Positions 9,301 to 17,105 of a stretch of 45,823 nt of DNA are shown piece after piece. Source of the DNA: Pseudomonadota bacterium (GTDB lineage: Bacteria; Bdellovibrionota_B; Oligoflexia; Oligoflexales; CAIYRB01); assembly GCA_026390435.1 (NCBI GenBank), contig JAPLFY010000031.1, positions 248,614-294,436 on the forward strand, read 5' to 3'. The position numbers were made by a program, and so were the translations under genes. Within the stretch, counting starts at the first letter, position 1, and each line of letters opens with the position of its first letter. The notes beneath the pieces were generated by a model. It did not search any database and was not told the DNA's origin. It was given only the letters and a program-made list of their open reading frames with translations.

Positions 9301-11070
9301 CACAGCTGGGACCAACGGCACTCCCTTAGCATCGGTACGCAGCTTAAGCAGCGCCTCCATCCGGTTGGGTCTTCCTTCCGCCAAGGCGGTCGCGACCTGC
9401 GCGGCTCTTAATGCCGCGTCTCTATTCTGCGAATATTTAGCGGCAACCTCACGAAGTGCGCGAATCGCTGTGTCAATATCAGATGTGGCCGGAGTAATTA
9501 CAGCAGCATAGAGAGCGGCCTCCGCCGCCAGGCTGTAGCCATTTTCCTTGTCCTTCTCCTTGTCAGCTGAAGCAACTAAAGCAGCAAGAGTCTGATTGGC
9601 GGCAAAGAATTCTCGTTGAGCCGCTTGCAGCTTAGCTTTCAGAAGTAAACCTTTCGCACGCACGCGGGATAACTTTTCACCCGATTGAGCTATTTGCAGC
9701 TGCACACTTTCCAGAAGGTTGCCAATAAGTTGCTTTTGCTCATCGTCTAGCTGCGCAACATATTGCGGATACCCAATGGGCTCCAACTCAAGACCAATCA
9801 TCGCTAACGATGCCAGGGCTACAATCTCGGATTTATCTTTAAAGTTTGCTTTGATCTTGGCAAAAGTCCACTCAGCCTCACGCCGACGACCATGTCTAGC
9901 CACCCATTCGAGTTCCATGAGTGCACATTCGGCTGCTGCATCCAACTGCTGGGTAGCGTAAAAATCTGCCGCCGCGCGGCGCAGAAGATAAGTTTTTTCG
10001 TCGTAGTCATCTCGCCTTGCAACCTGCGCGTTCACCGTAGCTAAATCAGAGCCAGCCTTTGCCTGACCTGAGGCTGGCAGGCGAAATATGTTGAGACCTT
10101 CATTCGTCTGTAGTGCAAAGAAGAGAAAAGGTCCTCTCAACTGCGGAGAATAAGCACCAAATGCAGCCGCAGTGAGCGGCCTTATGCTGTAGTTTTCTTT
10201 GCCATTGACCGCACTTTGCGATGCAATATCTGCAGTCCAGATGGTGGGGCGGTCGTCTCCGTTTAATTTGCCATCACGATTGGTGTCATCTGCATAGCGG
10301 ATAAAGACGATGCTTTTATTATCTGGAGAAAACTGCGGCTGACCGTCCTGCACCACGCCGCCTTCGGTCAGCTTAGTCGTTGTTTTATTCGCTAAAAGAT
10401 GCAGGTAAAGGGCGCCGTTTTTTACAAAAGTGATCATTCTTCCATCGCGCGACACACTCGGTTGATCACCGGTCAAGTCGGCAAGTGGAAGTGCCGTGAG
10501 TTCCTTCAGGTCCACTATCATTAGAGTTGGAATCTTCTGCCCGGTCTTGCGCGCTGAAAACACCAGCTTTTTTCCGTCCGGAAACCACGAAGGATTGGTA
10601 TCCTCTGACTGAGGTAGATTCACATGGTCCACACTACCTTCACCTTGACCGAGAATTTCTCGGAACGAGAAGCCAAGATCGATAACCTCAAGGTCACCGG
10701 CAGCGTCATGTCGCCGAGATATAAAGGCCAATCGCTTCCCATTTGGGCTTAGCACTGGCGCGAAATCGTCAGCCGGATGACGAGTCACCTGCTTACCAAA
10801 CCCACCTATAGTCCGCTTGAGCCAAATCTCCTTATTTCCGTTCCGATCTGAGGTATAGAAAACGTAGCTGCCGGTTGGTGTTAAATCGGGAGCAAAATTC
10901 GACTCGTTACCTGCAGTGACTTGCAAAGGCATCTGAAAAGCCGAGGCAGAGTCTGTCGACTCCGCTTTCACAGACTCTGTGAATGAATTCCCCCGGCAGC
11001 CGCCCAATGCATCAATAATTAACGCGGTCGCAAAGACTCCCCCCCACGACCTCTTGTTGTTTGAGCTCAT
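3283..11070 (-). CDS. Giant CHAT-protease lipoprotein: beta-propeller, TPRs, pseudo-CHAT, TPRs, active CHAT
   Basis: 2595 aa. The N-terminus has a short hydrophobic segment and a lipobox-like LGGC (Cys25), although an Asp in the hydrophobic stretch is unusual. Residues about 50-330 carry TolB/PD40-type propeller repeats (FAPVLSPNGKRLAFIS, PSWFPDGKKLVFSA). TPR-like helices fill about 350-1350. Residues about 1370-1650 resemble a CHAT domain lacking its catalytic pair. TPRs with the typical ALRIDEE/YNNYG pattern run about 1690-2230. The C-terminal CHAT domain (about 2290-2595) is intact, with His2462 (HLAVHGEF), Cys2507 (VTLSACDTGLG) and the SSLWRINDVAS motif. CHAT proteins are caspase/separase-like Cys proteases. 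The ATG overlaps the stop of the upstream YdbL-like gene by 4 bp, so it is translationally coupled. Substrate unknown; probably periplasmic. Confidence 0.88.
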   Translation of the reverse strand: MSSNNKRSWGGVFATALIIDALGGCRGNSFTESVKAESTDSASAFQMPLQVTAGNESNFAPDLTPTGSYVFYTSDRNGNKEIWLKRTIGGFGKQVTRHPADDFAPVLSPNGKRLAFISRRHDAAGDLEVIDLGFSFREILGQGEGSVDHVNLPQSEDTNPSWFPDGKKLVFSARKTGQKIPTLMIVDLKELTALPLADLTGDQPSVSRDGRMITFVKNGALYLHLLANKTTTKLTEGGVVQDGQPQFSPDNKSIVFIRYADDTNRDGKLNGDDRPTIWTADIASQSAVNGKENYSIRPLTAAAFGAYSPQLRGPFLFFALQTNEGLNIFRLPASGQAKAGSDLATVNAQVARRDDYDEKTYLLRRAAADFYATQQLDAAAECALMELEWVARHGRRREAEWTFAKIKANFKDKSEIVALASLAMIGLELEPIGYPQYVAQLDDEQKQLIGNLLESVQLQIAQSGEKLSRVRAKGLLLKAKLQAAQREFFAANQTLAALVASADKEKDKENGYSLAAEAALYAAVITPATSDIDTAIRALREVAAKYSQNRDAALRAAQVATALAEGRPNRMEALLKLRTDAKGVPLVPAVAHFRIAEIFLAEGKKTVAANELRQIVAAYPESPEIQLQAASRLVVLEQEAQRFEAAQMMLAQLQQSMAGKSSDQKTKAQRLMIDFLLNRGEGLLKLQESGMALKEYAKVLALEPLNIPAHRGRIDASFMRHELGQVKSEYEKLAKEHPTVAEWTYIFGYAQTYDVDQAESLRQRLRSINTAIKTIEVARQINSQSLYIHQTLGWLYIQKNFFVRQYQRSGIMGSLNYRLDLVGDFLGIGDPDWRELALESYQNAYYLSRPASLERASLDQNLGVVYYAMSNFQKSLFYYLQRIKLLPLIPMRDPRAESIVFERAGRSAFQIEELELAENLQRQALTAWERVGNDQRIAYSLDALALTLRERDKFSEAKEIYLRLLRTEQRLGQDVNAIGTLSNLGYCSFMNKEQNQALEYFAEADAKLTALENADGKVTNGNGQADAIKVDLGGGGSSSKGFDLFSRRLLLLTFRAKIYEKLDRPDLALATYQMKLALLRQAQGDKLSRAEEISILENNIGDLQLKIGLHGKARESFTNAESTAKKRRAKDQKDPSPAEVTNRLNRSRIELRLASLGVLPVADLVDEEKSLDAMAEQMRVIYQGGARVQAKVFAQTLAIAGSLKASSSSAPKDIARSQVEESLLVMHEAKLPEAATSGPLLTLDYLGLNKAAAATTQTLLSGFRERAIKTPNLEWKIHYSAGYFDLSFEALERHLKGGGSLATPADRALARTLFEQLIASAYSSNNMQKSSALMQRYALLHVTDLSRRLGLVDAQITKLLSRNETAKIRANLGDADAVIMLHRHRANDVYAWIMTKEQEEVIKFSLPAMPARQSLRAESFAPVFINKALVAALAHKGGNIYLVPDDELYDVDWESVKWRGETLAAAKTITFIPSPDLLPVVSSGRRLTKASLGYVAIQSPSAATLDAVKIGNEGRLFDQVTLDAAGPIGEKFSAFDLLHIELPLLLNDVEPASSTIVGGGQEALAYRNDINLRSLAQIHLPTTAGIILNDVQRINTDLQASGAVGAGGKVYDGWAAITLAALATGTPTVLLVNEQKTVDWKKFYKALGTMSMAEAKTDARVSGRILGYPGIPAQDEVSFAKSHLEGSSEEAEDAAADRDYEAAAFAYKRALYYAQRLDDQKSEDILRKKLVGVLFQNRDFDAALRYQLIIAEKIKPHPGAAGTKTQDADLDPVDYANAAVDAAVLAVRANHFEQASKLFDEAEAIFTEEGMTDLLGKIWQYRGINFENQKKYEDTIAAYTKAEGFYRQRKPEEAANQLLNIGNVYNRYLSSYQKALDYYNQAAISFQKMGRPDLYVPVLIDAANARMVIGELEGAIDSLEQHVIPKIDPSKQRLLWVRATQMLANAYYRAGLFQKAQDLNQQTLAQADKIDNKTSGVNARIDVIGLRAMIEAKLGQFKQAFADFHEAITIAESYGLKSQIALLYNNYGFWARDYGAVDESIKFFNTALRIDEELKSRSAVAFDNRNLGLSLILKGDYNGATQLLKQALIESEALNQVYNAAYCNFGLADIAMRQSQWRDGEELFKKALAISEKGYMRDMVWRAYAGLAAAQRNMNDLADAKLAYEKSVQVIESMRAGLQSDESRSGFFSDAGVQNVYSDYSALLMHLGEVESAWNISERSRSRAFIDALGSQKMRLAGMNRLNKAQDSEFDKVSAIGALDLAELVGRDTAVIEYHVTKDQLLIWVLKDGRISGKVVPISSKDLGDRVRDFRELMENYSSPDYLGQELADVLIAPVSKELSGAKRLAIVPHGSLHFVPFAALPVSKHALMIDQFPLFYLDSATMAKFTLVGHGKPFTRDTQITAIANPHVDGSMLADLPFAEKEGGVIGRYFPQRKLYVGRDATKARAFDAAPTADILHLAVHGEFRPAAPSESRLLLAPTDTKEGSLTVADMFTLPLNANMVTLSACDTGLGRISRADDVVGMDRALFYAGAKTVVSSLWRINDVASAVVMKRFYRYLSEGSDKAESMRKAQLVVRKYFQHPAYWSSFRVIGQYQ

Positions 11071-11648
11071 GCGCCTGTACCCGCCGCTGGCAGCACTTTC
11101 TTCACCCAGATACCAGCCTCATCCTGATACCACTGTCCTGGCGTGAGTGCTTGGCGTCGTATGTTTGCATATGTCTTACGAACTTGAGGTAAATCTTTTG
11201 CTGCTAGATTTGGATTCGACTCGATGATGCGCTGCCAAATACTGGCGCGATCTCGATTCTCTTCATCTATAATTTGTTTGGCTAACTCAAGCTGCGCCTT
11301 AGTCGACGGTGGTTTATGGCTCACCGTCGTTGGTAGTAGGACAACAGCTCCATTGGAGCTCTCACCAAGAATTTCTAAGTCCTCAAGCTCGGCTAGATCG
11401 TCCTGATTGAACTGCTGATTTAGTTTAGCATCCACACCATTCTGACGACTCGTCGACAGAACCTTTTTGTTGGCTGTAACCGCACGCACAGATGATGCCA
11501 GAATGAGTTCGTCATCGAGTTCACGGTACGATCCCATCACCTGATTCTCCAGGGCCGTTCTCTGCCCTGTGACATCAAAGTTAAACGTACAACCCGTGAG
11601 CAAGATGAAGCCTGAAATCCGCGCTACGTAACCTAACCAGTGTTGCAT
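11067..11648 (-). CDS. YdbL/DUF1318-like lipoprotein
   Basis: 193 aa. The signal peptide ends in the lipobox LLTGC, so it is predicted to be a lipoprotein. The C-terminal part (about 115-190) resembles YdbL/DUF1318: a helix with INEEN-like spacing (AKQIIDEENRDRASIW), a linker, then PGQWYQDEAGIWVKK, the typical G-x-Y/W-x-Q...G-x-W-x-KK ending. The N-terminal half (TALENQVMGSYRELDDEL) is not part of E. coli YdbL, and the protein may combine roles that E. coli splits between the small lipoprotein YnbE and the periplasmic YdbL. It lies 5 bp after the AsmA-like gene and overlaps the CHAT gene by 4 bp, matching the known ydbH-ynbE-ydbL arrangement. The start is ATG behind AGCAGG. The family assignment is from motif memory. 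Confidence 0.62.
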   Translation of the reverse strand: MQHWLGYVARISGFILLTGCTFNFDVTGQRTALENQVMGSYRELDDELILASSVRAVTANKKVLSTSRQNGVDAKLNQQFNQDDLAELEDLEILGESSNGAVVLLPTTVSHKPPSTKAQLELAKQIIDEENRDRASIWQRIIESNPNLAAKDLPQVRKTYANIRRQALTPGQWYQDEAGIWVKKVLPAAGTGA

Positions 11649-11653
11649 CGTCG

Positions 11654-14600
11654 TCAGCCTGCTTTGCTTGGGTCTTTATTGCTTTGGTCTTTGAAATTTT
11701 GCAAAATTTGTCTAATCGGAAAGCGCGTCAACTTCGGTGTTGGGATAGGTGCTGCAAGCACTCGAACGTCTACATCTAGACCAACTTCGCCATTGCGCAG
11801 TGGTATAGACACGCGTCGCACTTCACCCAGATTAAGAGCACCGCGGATGTCGGCTATCGTTGGATTTTGTTCATAGGGATCGACATAAAAAAGCATCATC
11901 TTCAATTGCTCTTTACCGATCGACGATATCTCAACATTTCCGGAAATATCGCTCGAGCTCACGTCAAAAAGAATATGAACCGTGGCGTCTATAAATGGAT
12001 TGGACAACAAGTCCCAGGACGAGGCTTTGCCCTTAAGATTAGGGAAACGCTCAATTAATTTACGAGTGTCTAGGCGCGTCAGATGTAGCGACGTCCATAT
12101 CTTTTTCGGAATCTTTGTCGGATCGGCTGCAGTCGAGTCGAAGGATAACTTAAAGTCACCTTCGATTTTGCCGCCAAGAAAGTCGATCAGGAACTGGTTG
12201 ACCGAGAAAAAGCTCTGTCGCAGTTCCATGTCAAATTCTAGGTTGCTCAGCTCTAGATTGGCCACGTCTACACGCTTAATCGATAACGGCCTCCGGTCGG
12301 GATAAAAAGGCCTTATGGAAGCATAGTCCACCATGGCGACAATATTTGTATCCACCGGCAGCTTACTGTCATTTTTCTTTAAAAACTTATCCATGGATCG
12401 ATCTAGAGCCTGAGCACCGGGATTAGACCTGCCGTTCGCATCAGAACTTGCCTCGCTCACTTCGATGACTGGGACAGTTGGAACAGCCGCAGTATTCTTT
12501 TGATCGGCGTTGACGGCGACGCCCGACTTCAGTGGCTCAGCTTTCGCCAAGGAACTTTGCTTCATCTTTTTGAGATCAGGCAGCCGCAGCGTCTGTTTAA
12601 AGGGAATTTCGCCGTCTATATCCTCAACCGCGAGTGTCGGTCGCTGGCCGATATCCTTGCCGGGTATCGTGACGTTAAAGTGATCAAACCTCGCTTGTCC
12701 ATTGACGGATAAATCACGCATATCCTCACTGGAAAGTGCCAGGTCAAATGCCGCCTTACCAGAGGTCTTAATACCGCCAGGTAGCTCTTCTCCGCCGCGG
12801 TGAGACATCTGGCTAGTGAATGTCAAATCTAAGCGCTGCGGTAAGTAGTCTTTATCAACCGTGGTGGATCCTTTAAGACCAACCGTCGCGCCTATATCAG
12901 AAACTTTGACCTTCAAATCCTTTAGCTTGAACGCGCTGAGTCCCTCTTGCCGTAAGGCAGCACTGAATTGAAAGTCAGTAATCGGTCGCGGCAGAGCGCC
13001 ATCTACCGCAATCTGCCCGACTACCAATTTGGTATCTAAATCTGTCCGAAGACGCTGCAACAAGGTAGGGACTTCCCTGATATCTAGGGGGCTGTCAATA
13101 TGGTTTTTAATCTTCGTTTCAAATGCAAACTGGCGCACTGAGATAGGCAAGGCCGGTGCATCAGGCTTCGCGTGGGCCAGTTTCAGGCCAGCAAATTTTT
13201 GCCTAAAGTCGACCGTCTGATCTTTAAGCGACCCAGACACAAGTAGCCGTGTCTCAGCACCGGTTAATTGCAACTGATCAAAAGGCACTTTGACACTGAC
13301 TTTGGCGATCTCTAGATTCGACTCGAAGTGAATATCGGCCTGCTTAATCAGCTCGGGCGTAGGTGTCTTTAGTGGATTTGGCAGCCTACCTCGAGCACTG
13401 CCTTTATAATCAATTTTACCGGCTAATTGTGTCGGCATGAATGAACCAAGATTCATTATGTCAGCGAGCGGAAGTGCAATGGCGTGAACTTTTGCCAGTG
13501 ACTCGACGTGCGCTTCAACGCTCGACAGCAGATGGTTACAAAAATTTTGACAATCGATCATCGCGGAAAGATTGGTCAGACCCTTTAGCTCTGCACGCGC
13601 TGCGACTGCGAACTGCGATAAATCCTGCCGACCTTGAGCATCCACATCGATGCTTAGAGGCACATCAACCGGCGCGATGTGGGAACCACTCGCAACGACT
13701 CGATCAGCCTCAATATTTACCTTAAAGACGGGAGCGACCTTCTCTGGCCATAAGGCCCGGGCGATCACCTTAGTGGTAAACCCATAAATACCAGCCTTAA
13801 TTTCACCAACTGGCGTGGTTCTTTGCGTTAAAATTTTCGGCGCCCGGATGTCGACTGCCACATCGATTTGAGAGCCCTTACTAGCTGCCGAAGGGCCGAC
13901 AGCAAAAGAGACCTCTCCATTTATAGGTGCCATGTCTAAGGCTAAACTCGGCAGTCCTCCAGCCACATCATGCAATCCGAGTTTAAGGGCAACCACTGGG
14001 AGCCCCACGCCCTCCGCAGCGGCCTTCGCCATAGTCGCCGGCTCAACGTTCCCGTCGATATGGAAATCCTCTAACGCGATGTCTCCCTGGGCCCGCAAGC
14101 CAGGAACAAAAGGCCGAGCAAGCATTGCTGCCGCAGCCAGATCCAACTCGAGTTTTTGCCGCAACTTCAAATTGATTGAGGAAAAACTGGCATCAGAGAT
14201 CCCGATCGCTCCCCCAAGCTCGTAGGCCAGCGCATCGGCAAGCTCCAAGTTTACTTCGTCGATTTTGATCCCTTTAAGATCATCGGCGAGGGCTAAGCGC
14301 ACCGTCAAATTGGTCAGTAGATCTTTATACGACGCCACTGGCGTGAACAGTTCTAGCAGTCGAGTCGATAGATCGATGTTCAAAAGCTTTAAATTTTGAA
14401 CTTCCAGGCGAAAACTGAGCGGCGCCTCAACCGTTAACGCTTTTTTGAGATCTCCGCCTAAGGCTGTCGCCTTCTGCATCTTAATCTTGAGAGCCTTTCC
14501 ATAAGGACTTAGGGACGAGACCCAAATGGAACTGTCCCGACCATGCCAATGCACTCCCAGATCGATGGACAATCCTTGGATCAAAGTTTGTTGCGCCGTC

Positions 14601-15349
14601 GTGGCATTCTTGCGATCCGCAGCCACGTCCATCTTGACGGTCAGATCCTTTATCCCCACGTTTTCCACAAGCAACCTGATCGGTAAACTCAGCGTCGAGG
14701 GATCTAGCGGCAGCAGAGCGGCGCCTTTTTTATCCGATATTGGCTCTTCAGGCGAAGGTGCCTCCGCAGCCTTTTTGGGGAAGTGTTCAGCACGGTATGC
14801 AAGAATCGGCTCGAAGTTGAAATGTCCGTCTTCTTTACGCAGGAGTAAGGTCGGCTCAATAAGCTGCAGGGCACGTAGGTGTATATAGCCGGCCAGAAGC
14901 TGCCGCGTGCTGTATTCAAAGCGAATTAGTCTCGCCCGAAGTAGCGGCACAGTTGCGACTGCACCGTCATTTAGACTGCCCCGCGTATCGCCGGCAACTG
15001 GCGGATATAAGCTGACCTCGTGCAGCCTGATGCCGGTGAACAAACCAAACTCGACTTGCCCTACTTCCAGTGATCCGCCCGTTTGTTCAGCGGCAAGGGA
15101 GATCAGTACTTTTTTGATTCTAGTCGGCGTGGCGGCGACATTGATGACCATCAATAAGATGGCCACCAGTCCGGCAGTCAGTACGCCTCCCCAGACCAGC
15201 AGGTGCAGCGACAAGCGCGCAAACTTTGAGCGCTTGAAGACCCGTGGGAGGGTCAACGACGGCCCAAGCCAGCCCCGCCGTTGCGGGGCAGTAGACGAAG
15301 GCTGCATGGGGCCTTCGTCATCCGGTGAGCTTGGACCTAGTGGTGACAC
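11654..15349 (-). CDS. AsmA-like (YdbH/TamB-type) envelope protein
   Basis: 1231 aa. A basic cytoplasmic N-terminus is followed by one membrane helix (about 50-72, LLVWGGVLTAGLVAILLMVI) and then a typical AsmA-type entry (IKKVLISLAAEQTGGSLEVG...FGLFTGIRLHEVSLYPP). The rest is long, repetitive beta-rich sequence that would lie in the periplasm, as in AsmA-like proteins that form hydrophobic grooves for phospholipid transfer to the outer membrane. Its operon partner is a YdbL-like lipoprotein, so YdbH is the closest functional analogue; I infer that from context more than from sequence. The GTG at 15349 lies 8 bp after pckA. ATG at 15307, preceded by GAAGG, is an equally plausible start and would remove 14 residues. 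Confidence 0.78.
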   Translation of the reverse strand: MSPLGPSSPDDEGPMQPSSTAPQRRGWLGPSLTLPRVFKRSKFARLSLHLLVWGGVLTAGLVAILLMVINVAATPTRIKKVLISLAAEQTGGSLEVGQVEFGLFTGIRLHEVSLYPPVAGDTRGSLNDGAVATVPLLRARLIRFEYSTRQLLAGYIHLRALQLIEPTLLLRKEDGHFNFEPILAYRAEHFPKKAAEAPSPEEPISDKKGAALLPLDPSTLSLPIRLLVENVGIKDLTVKMDVAADRKNATTAQQTLIQGLSIDLGVHWHGRDSSIWVSSLSPYGKALKIKMQKATALGGDLKKALTVEAPLSFRLEVQNLKLLNIDLSTRLLELFTPVASYKDLLTNLTVRLALADDLKGIKIDEVNLELADALAYELGGAIGISDASFSSINLKLRQKLELDLAAAAMLARPFVPGLRAQGDIALEDFHIDGNVEPATMAKAAAEGVGLPVVALKLGLHDVAGGLPSLALDMAPINGEVSFAVGPSAASKGSQIDVAVDIRAPKILTQRTTPVGEIKAGIYGFTTKVIARALWPEKVAPVFKVNIEADRVVASGSHIAPVDVPLSIDVDAQGRQDLSQFAVAARAELKGLTNLSAMIDCQNFCNHLLSSVEAHVESLAKVHAIALPLADIMNLGSFMPTQLAGKIDYKGSARGRLPNPLKTPTPELIKQADIHFESNLEIAKVSVKVPFDQLQLTGAETRLLVSGSLKDQTVDFRQKFAGLKLAHAKPDAPALPISVRQFAFETKIKNHIDSPLDIREVPTLLQRLRTDLDTKLVVGQIAVDGALPRPITDFQFSAALRQEGLSAFKLKDLKVKVSDIGATVGLKGSTTVDKDYLPQRLDLTFTSQMSHRGGEELPGGIKTSGKAAFDLALSSEDMRDLSVNGQARFDHFNVTIPGKDIGQRPTLAVEDIDGEIPFKQTLRLPDLKKMKQSSLAKAEPLKSGVAVNADQKNTAAVPTVPVIEVSEASSDANGRSNPGAQALDRSMDKFLKKNDSKLPVDTNIVAMVDYASIRPFYPDRRPLSIKRVDVANLELSNLEFDMELRQSFFSVNQFLIDFLGGKIEGDFKLSFDSTAADPTKIPKKIWTSLHLTRLDTRKLIERFPNLKGKASSWDLLSNPFIDATVHILFDVSSSDISGNVEISSIGKEQLKMMLFYVDPYEQNPTIADIRGALNLGEVRRVSIPLRNGEVGLDVDVRVLAAPIPTPKLTRFPIRQILQNFKDQSNKDPSKAG

Positions 15350-15357
15350 TTCGCTTC

Positions 15358-16992
15358 TTACAAATGAGGCCCAAATTGGACTAATGCCTTACCAGCCTCG
15401 TTATCGGTGAAGCGCTGGAAGCGCTCCACAAACATTGCGGCAAGTTTTCTCAACGTTTCGTCATAGGCATGTTTATCAGCCCAAGTCGTGCGCGGATTTA
15501 GCACAGCACTATCGACCTCGTGCAACGCAGTAGGGATCTGAAAGCCAAAAACCGGGAATTTCTCGAAGTTCGCTTTTTCCAGCGAGCCATCCAAGATCGC
15601 ATCAATGATGCGGCGAGTGATTTTCAGACTCATGCGTTTACCGATACCGTAGGGACCGCCGCTCCAGCCGGTGTTGACTAGATAGGCATTGGAGCCGTGC
15701 TTGCGCATCTTCTCAGCGAGCACTTTGGCGTAGGCTGTTGGGTGCAGGGATAAAAAGGCGTTGCCGAAGCAAGGTGAGAAAGTCGCCGTGGGCTCTTTCA
15801 CACCAATTTCCGTGCCGGCAACTTTTGCCGTATATCCGCTTAGGTATTGATATTGCGCCTGCTCAAAGCTTAGTTTCGCTACCGGTGGCAACACCCCGTA
15901 GGCGTCGCAGGTAAGGAAGATGATATTCTTCGGGTGGCCGCCTTTAGAGATCGGCTTCACAATATTTTCGATGTGATAGATAGGGTAAGAGACTCGCGTA
16001 TTTTCTGTCTTAGACTGATCGTTGTAGTCGACGACACCGTCAGCCTTGACCACCACGTTTTCCAGCAACGCGTCGCGTCTAATGGCCTGGTAAATTTCTG
16101 GCTCTGATTCTTCCGAAAGATTGATGCACTTGGCGTAGCAACCACCCTCGAAATTAAACACGCCGTCATTGTCCCAGCCGTGCTCGTCGTCACCGATGAG
16201 AGCTCTTTTGGGGTCTGTCGACAGCGTCGTTTTGCCAGTGCCCGATAGGCCGAAGAAAAGAGCCGTATCGCCTGAAGCGCCTTTGTTGGCGGAACAGTGG
16301 AAAGAGCCAATGCCCTTGAGCGGCAGCACGTAGTTCATGATACTAAAGAGGCCTTTTTTAATCTCGCCTCCGTACCAAGTGCCGCCGATTAGCTGGATTT
16401 TCTCTTTTAAGTGAAAGGCAACGAAGGTCTCGGCACGAATGCCAAGTTCCTTAAAGTTGTCGGCCTGAGTTTTACAACCATCGAGGATCGTCCATTCGGC
16501 CTTAAAGGTTTTTAGTTCCTCTTCGGTTGGACGAATGAACATATTCTTGGCGAAATGCGCTTTCCACGCCAACTCAGTGACCACGCGCAACGCAATGCGA
16601 GTTGCGGGATTTGCACCGCAAAAGGCTTCGATGACGTAGAGCTTCTTACCATTGAGGCGCTGAGTCACGGTGTTTTTCAGACTGTCCCAAGTTGGCTGCG
16701 GCATAGGATTATTGTCAGAACCGGTGCCTGCCCACCAAACGTGTTCTTTATTTTCCGGATCAACGACCACGTACTTATCTTTAGGTGATCGACCGGTAAA
16801 GCGGCCCGTATCCACAGCGACCGCACCGGACTTAGTAAGAGTGCCGCGCTCAAGCAGTGGGGTTGCGGGATTAGTCTCATCTTCAAAAAGCTGTTCGTAA
16901 GTTGGGTTGTAAACCAACTCTGCAGCACTATTGATTCCCAGTTTATCGAGGCCGAGATGCTTGAGAGTTACGGTCGCATTTGCTTGAGTCAT
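15358..16992 (-). CDS. pckA: Phosphoenolpyruvate carboxykinase (ATP)
   Basis: 544 aa, the usual length. It converts oxaloacetate plus ATP to phosphoenolpyruvate, CO2 and ADP at the entry to gluconeogenesis, in the cytosol. Diagnostic motifs are [11 protein letters not shown] (P-loop-like kinase-1a), [20 protein letters not shown] (kinase-2 and metal binding), FHCSANKG, the [11 protein letters not shown] substrate-binding region and ENTRVSYP. The GTGKTT form with LIGDDEHGW marks the ATP-dependent, not GTP-dependent, family. The ATG is preceded by GGAG at 5 nt. It stands at the head of the minus-strand unit leading into the AsmA/YdbL/CHAT genes with an 8-bp gap, so co-transcription is likely. 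A promoter should lie in 16993-17105, but I cannot pick one confidently. Confidence 0.97.
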   Translation of the reverse strand: MTQANATVTLKHLGLDKLGINSAAELVYNPTYEQLFEDETNPATPLLERGTLTKSGAVAVDTGRFTGRSPKDKYVVVDPENKEHVWWAGTGSDNNPMPQPTWDSLKNTVTQRLNGKKLYVIEAFCGANPATRIALRVVTELAWKAHFAKNMFIRPTEEELKTFKAEWTILDGCKTQADNFKELGIRAETFVAFHLKEKIQLIGGTWYGGEIKKGLFSIMNYVLPLKGIGSFHCSANKGASGDTALFFGLSGTGKTTLSTDPKRALIGDDEHGWDNDGVFNFEGGCYAKCINLSEESEPEIYQAIRRDALLENVVVKADGVVDYNDQSKTENTRVSYPIYHIENIVKPISKGGHPKNIIFLTCDAYGVLPPVAKLSFEQAQYQYLSGYTAKVAGTEIGVKEPTATFSPCFGNAFLSLHPTAYAKVLAEKMRKHGSNAYLVNTGWSGGPYGIGKRMSLKITRRIIDAILDGSLEKANFEKFPVFGFQIPTALHEVDSAVLNPRTTWADKHAYDETLRKLAAMFVERFQRFTDNEAGKALVQFGPHL

Positions 16993-17105
16993 ATAGTCTC
17001 CAAGTGCCTGTAATTTGAACTAAAGGCAGAAATTAACCTTATCAGACAACCCCTGCCTGGCTTGATTGCAAACTAAATTATCTAATAAAATCAGAGTCTT
17101 ATTAT

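Noticed and set aside
14907-15410. A 167-codon plus-strand frame over the start of the AsmA-like gene
   Set aside because: It reads across the AsmA-like start and the pckA end on the opposite strand and shows no domain.
16993-17105. Promoter boxes for pckA
   Set aside because: Several weak -35/-10 combinations are possible (for example around TTGCAA and TCTGAT) but none is convincing.
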